Source of the DNA: Alteraquisediminimonas sediminicola
GTDB lineage: Bacteria; Pseudomonadota; Alphaproteobacteria; Sphingomonadales; Sphingomonadaceae
NCBI RefSeq assembly: GCF_019740335.1
Contig: NZ_JAHXZS010000001.1
Coordinates: 186,001-250,000 of the forward strand
Length of the DNA stretch: 64,000 bases
Direction: 5' to 3'
Of this stretch, positions 61,895 to 64,000 are shown piece by piece. The notes under the pieces were generated by a model. The model was not told the origin of the DNA. It made no database searches and saw only the letters and a list, made by a program, of their open reading frames with translations. The position numbers and the translations under genes are program-made. The stretch's first letter is position 1. The number at the start of each line of letters is the position of its first letter.

Positions 61895-63282
61895 GCCTTG
61901 ATATTCTCGTTGTAGATGACGAAGCCGATATTCGTGATTTGGTCTCCGGTGTGCTGGAGGACGAGGGCTATACCGTCCGCACCGCCGCCGATAGCGATGC
62001 GGCGCTGGCGGCCGTGGATGAACGCCGCCCGTCCTTGGTGCTGCTCGATGTGTGGCTTCACGGCTCGCGCCTCGACGGGATGGATTTGCTGGATGAGTTG
62101 AAGGCGCGCGATGCGAGCCTGCCGGTGCTGGTGATTTCCGGCCATGGCAATATCGACACCGCCGTCGCCGCGATCCGGCGCGGGGCCACCGATTTCATTG
62201 AAAAACCGTTCGAAGCCGAGCGCCTTTTGTACATGGTCGAGCGCGCGACCGAGACAGAGCGACTACGGACCGAAAACGCCACATTAAAGGCGATGGTCGG
62301 CCAAGAAGATGAACTGACCGGCACATCGTCCCAGATCAACGCCGTCCGCGCGACCTTGAAGAAAGTATCGGCGACCGGTAGCCGCGTGTTGATCACCGGC
62401 CCCGCAGGCGTCGGTAAGGAAGTGGCGGCGCGTTTGCTCCACAAATGGTCGCACCGCGCGGATACGCCATTTGTCGTCGTCAGCGCCGCCCGGATGGACC
62501 CGGCGCGGGTGGAGGAAGAGCTGTTCGGGATCGAGGAAAACGGCAAGATGGTGCGGGCAGGCCTGTTGGAACAGGCGCATGGCGGCACGCTTTTCCTAGA
62601 TGAAATTGCAGATATGCCACTGACCACTCAGGCCAAGATCTTGCGGGTGTTGACCGATCAAAGCTTCACCCGTTTGGGTGGTGATCGCGTTATCAAGGTC
62701 GATTTGCGCGTCGTGTCCGCAACCGCGCAGGACCTGCCATCCCGCATCGCCGAGGGCGTTTTCCGCGAAGATCTGTTCTACCGCCTGAACGTGGTGCCGG
62801 TGCATCTGCCGCCATTGAACCAGCGCAGGGCGGATATTCCCGCGCTGATCGATCATTTCGTCGCGCGTTTTTCCGCCGAACGCCGGATCGCGCCGCCCAG
62901 TTTCAGCGATGACACCATGGCCGCATTGCAGGCCTATGATTGGCCGGGCAATGTCCGCCAGTTGCGCAATATCATCGAACGGATTTTGATCCTCGCTCCG
63001 ACCGATCCCAATGTCCGGATCGAATCCGATGTCCTGCCGTCCGAAATTCTCGATGCATCTGTCGTCCGCATGGACCAAGGGCTGATGACGATCATGACAT
63101 CCCCCTTGCGCGAGGCGCGGGAGAGTTTCGAGCGCGAATATCTGCGGGTGCAGGTGCGGCGTTTCTCCGGCAACATCTCGCGCACCGCGACCTTTGTCGG
63201 AATGGAGCGTTCGGCGCTGCATCGCAAACTCAAACTCCTTGGATTGAGTGATATTCGCGGTGAGGAGGACGAGAAGGGATAG
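61891..63282 (+). CDS. ntrX: Response regulator NtrX
   Basis: A 463-residue sigma54-type regulator. The receiver domain has [20 protein letters not shown] with the phospho-Asp near residue 53. The AAA+ domain includes [30 protein letters not shown] and [19 protein letters not shown]. The usual GAFTGA loop is not conserved ([18 protein letters not shown] stands in its place), as known for NtrX proteins, which do not activate sigma54 in the normal way. The Fis-type HTH ([24 protein letters not shown]) closes it. hfq follows after 116 bases. Confidence 0.96.
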   Translation: MSLDILVVDDEADIRDLVSGVLEDEGYTVRTAADSDAALAAVDERRPSLVLLDVWLHGSRLDGMDLLDELKARDASLPVLVISGHGNIDTAVAAIRRGATDFIEKPFEAERLLYMVERATETERLRTENATLKAMVGQEDELTGTSSQINAVRATLKKVSATGSRVLITGPAGVGKEVAARLLHKWSHRADTPFVVVSAARMDPARVEEELFGIEENGKMVRAGLLEQAHGGTLFLDEIADMPLTTQAKILRVLTDQSFTRLGGDRVIKVDLRVVSATAQDLPSRIAEGVFREDLFYRLNVVPVHLPPLNQRRADIPALIDHFVARFSAERRIAPPSFSDDTMAALQAYDWPGNVRQLRNIIERILILAPTDPNVRIESDVLPSEILDASVVRMDQGLMTIMTSPLREARESFEREYLRVQVRRFSGNISRTATFVGMERSALHRKLKLLGLSDIRGEEDEKG

Positions 63283-63398
63283 ACGGACGCGCCGTTACCC
63301 TTTAATGCTCTACCCATCGACGGGCTATTCCGATCGATGCACGACGCTGAGCAACAGCGCCAAAGCGGACATTGTTCCGCCAAGAACCGGAGGCCATA

Positions 63399-63887
63399 AT
63401 GGCTGAAAAGGTCAATATTTTACAAGACTTGTTCCTGAATGCCCTCAGGAAGCAGAAAATCCCAGTGACGATGTTTCTGGTAAAGGGCGTAAAACTCCAG
63501 GGGATCATCACCTGGTTTGACAATTTCTCGCTGCTGCTGCGTCGCGATGGCCAGTCGCAACTGGTCTATAAGCATGCGATTTCGACCATCATGCCGGCCC
63601 AGCCGATGCCATTGGACAATGTCGATAAGATCACCATTGGCGAGCGCAAGCAGCAACAGCTTCAAGACGTGTTCCTTGGCGCGATCAAGAAGGAACAGGA
63701 TTATGTCACCATGTTCCTCGTCAATGGCGTGATGTTGCAGGGCGAGGTCGCCGCGTTCGATCTGTTCTGCATGTTGCTCCGTCGCGATAACATGGTGCAG
63801 CTGGTCTATAAGCACGCGATTTCAACGATCCAGCCCAGCCATCAGATCGATCTGGCCGCTTATGAAGAATCGGTGGAGCAGGATTGA
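63399..63887 (+). CDS. hfq: Hfq RNA chaperone with two fused Sm domains
   Basis: A 162-residue protein made of two Sm-like Hfq repeats. Repeat 1 (about 4-68) has [39 protein letters not shown] and [10 protein letters not shown]. Repeat 2 (about 80-145) has [39 protein letters not shown] and [10 protein letters not shown]. The second Sm motif retains the uridine-pocket YKHAIST. Normal Hfq has one domain (70-100 residues); the double form is known in Sphingomonadales such as Zymomonas. CGGAGG six bases before the ATG is a strong ribosome site. It helps small RNAs pair with mRNAs. Confidence 0.96.
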   Translation: MAEKVNILQDLFLNALRKQKIPVTMFLVKGVKLQGIITWFDNFSLLLRRDGQSQLVYKHAISTIMPAQPMPLDNVDKITIGERKQQQLQDVFLGAIKKEQDYVTMFLVNGVMLQGEVAAFDLFCMLLRRDNMVQLVYKHAISTIQPSHQIDLAAYEESVEQD

Positions 63888-64000
63888 GCCTTTTCAATCG
63901 AACGGAAAAAGACGGCTTTGGTCGGGGTGCGCGGGCTATTCTCGTGCTCCCCGACTTTGGCGGCGACCGGCGCAATCACGATGCGCGGCTCGATGAAGCG
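63884..64000 (+). CDS. hflX: GTPase HflX, N-terminal part, cut by window edge
   Basis: A frame beginning with TTG at 63884 (overlapping the hfq stop as TTGA) reads [20 protein letters not shown], then [19 protein letters not shown], and continues off the window. The [12 protein letters not shown]...DARLDEA opening is that of sphingomonad HflX, and hfq-hflX is the usual gene order. HflX splits stalled ribosomes under stress. Only 39 codons are visible, so the GTPase motifs cannot be checked. Confidence 0.8.
   Translation, partial: MSLFNRTEKDGFGRGARAILVLPDFGGDRRNHDARLDEA

Noticed and set aside
61891-63282. Loss of GAFTGA in NtrX as a damaged gene
   Set aside because: Absence of a proper GAFTGA loop is a known trait of NtrX proteins and the rest of the gene is intact.

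Overview
The window looks like chromosomal DNA of a sphingomonad (Alphaproteobacteria, Sphingomonadales). The main evidence is the gene order dusB-ntrB-ntrC-ntrY-ntrX-hfq-hflX, an Hfq with two fused Sm domains (known from Zymomonas and relatives), a fused IspDF, and DUF2585 and DUF1285 proteins. By eye the GC content is moderate (upper fifties percent). GTG and TTG starts are common, and many genes overlap by ATGA, GTGA or TTGA. No phage, insertion sequence, integrase or CRISPR array is visible.

Layout: 1-12.6 kb is mostly minus-strand housekeeping: a partial asparagine synthase, purC, DUF2721, acs, xth, erpA-like, phbB, hemH, an orphan molybdopterin oxidoreductase subunit and an LpoA-like lipoprotein. 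The LpoA-like gene is divergent from rsmI-yraN-gshB-dedA. 14-25 kb holds queF, sseA-metC-lnt-metK (with a candidate operator before metK), trmB, an AIM24-family gene, gmk, and DUF2585-DUF1285-nudix-cca. 25-28 kb is a small Tad-type pilus (TadE/TadG) operon. 28-37.7 kb mixes a squalene-synthase-like gene, an EF-hand protein, map, cinA N-domain, a tiny Ala-rich lipoprotein, an MgtA-type P-ATPase, an LPG-synthase-like membrane protein, a small exonuclease and a Kef-type antiporter.

37.86-51.3 kb is the unusual part, a cell-surface locus. Three secreted DUF11-like proteins (one broken by an in-frame TAA) and a 1695-residue outer-membrane protein lie on the plus strand. They converge on three tandem ~600-residue secreted paralogues built as signal peptide, LamG-like lectin domain, middle beta domain and DUF11-like domain. 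The paralogues share conserved ends, have divergent, AT-richer LamG regions, and each has its own promoter placed so that the mRNA should start at the ATG (leaderless). The C-terminal domain of the paralogues resembles the domain of the interrupted plus-strand gene, so the two halves probably belong together. A function in surface display or adhesion is inference.

51.4-64 kb returns to core genes: tRNA-Pro, a beta carbonic anhydrase, lipA-ratA, pncC, a small secreted protein, ispDF, then the nitrogen-regulation cluster dusB-ntrBC-ntrYX, hfq and the start of hflX.
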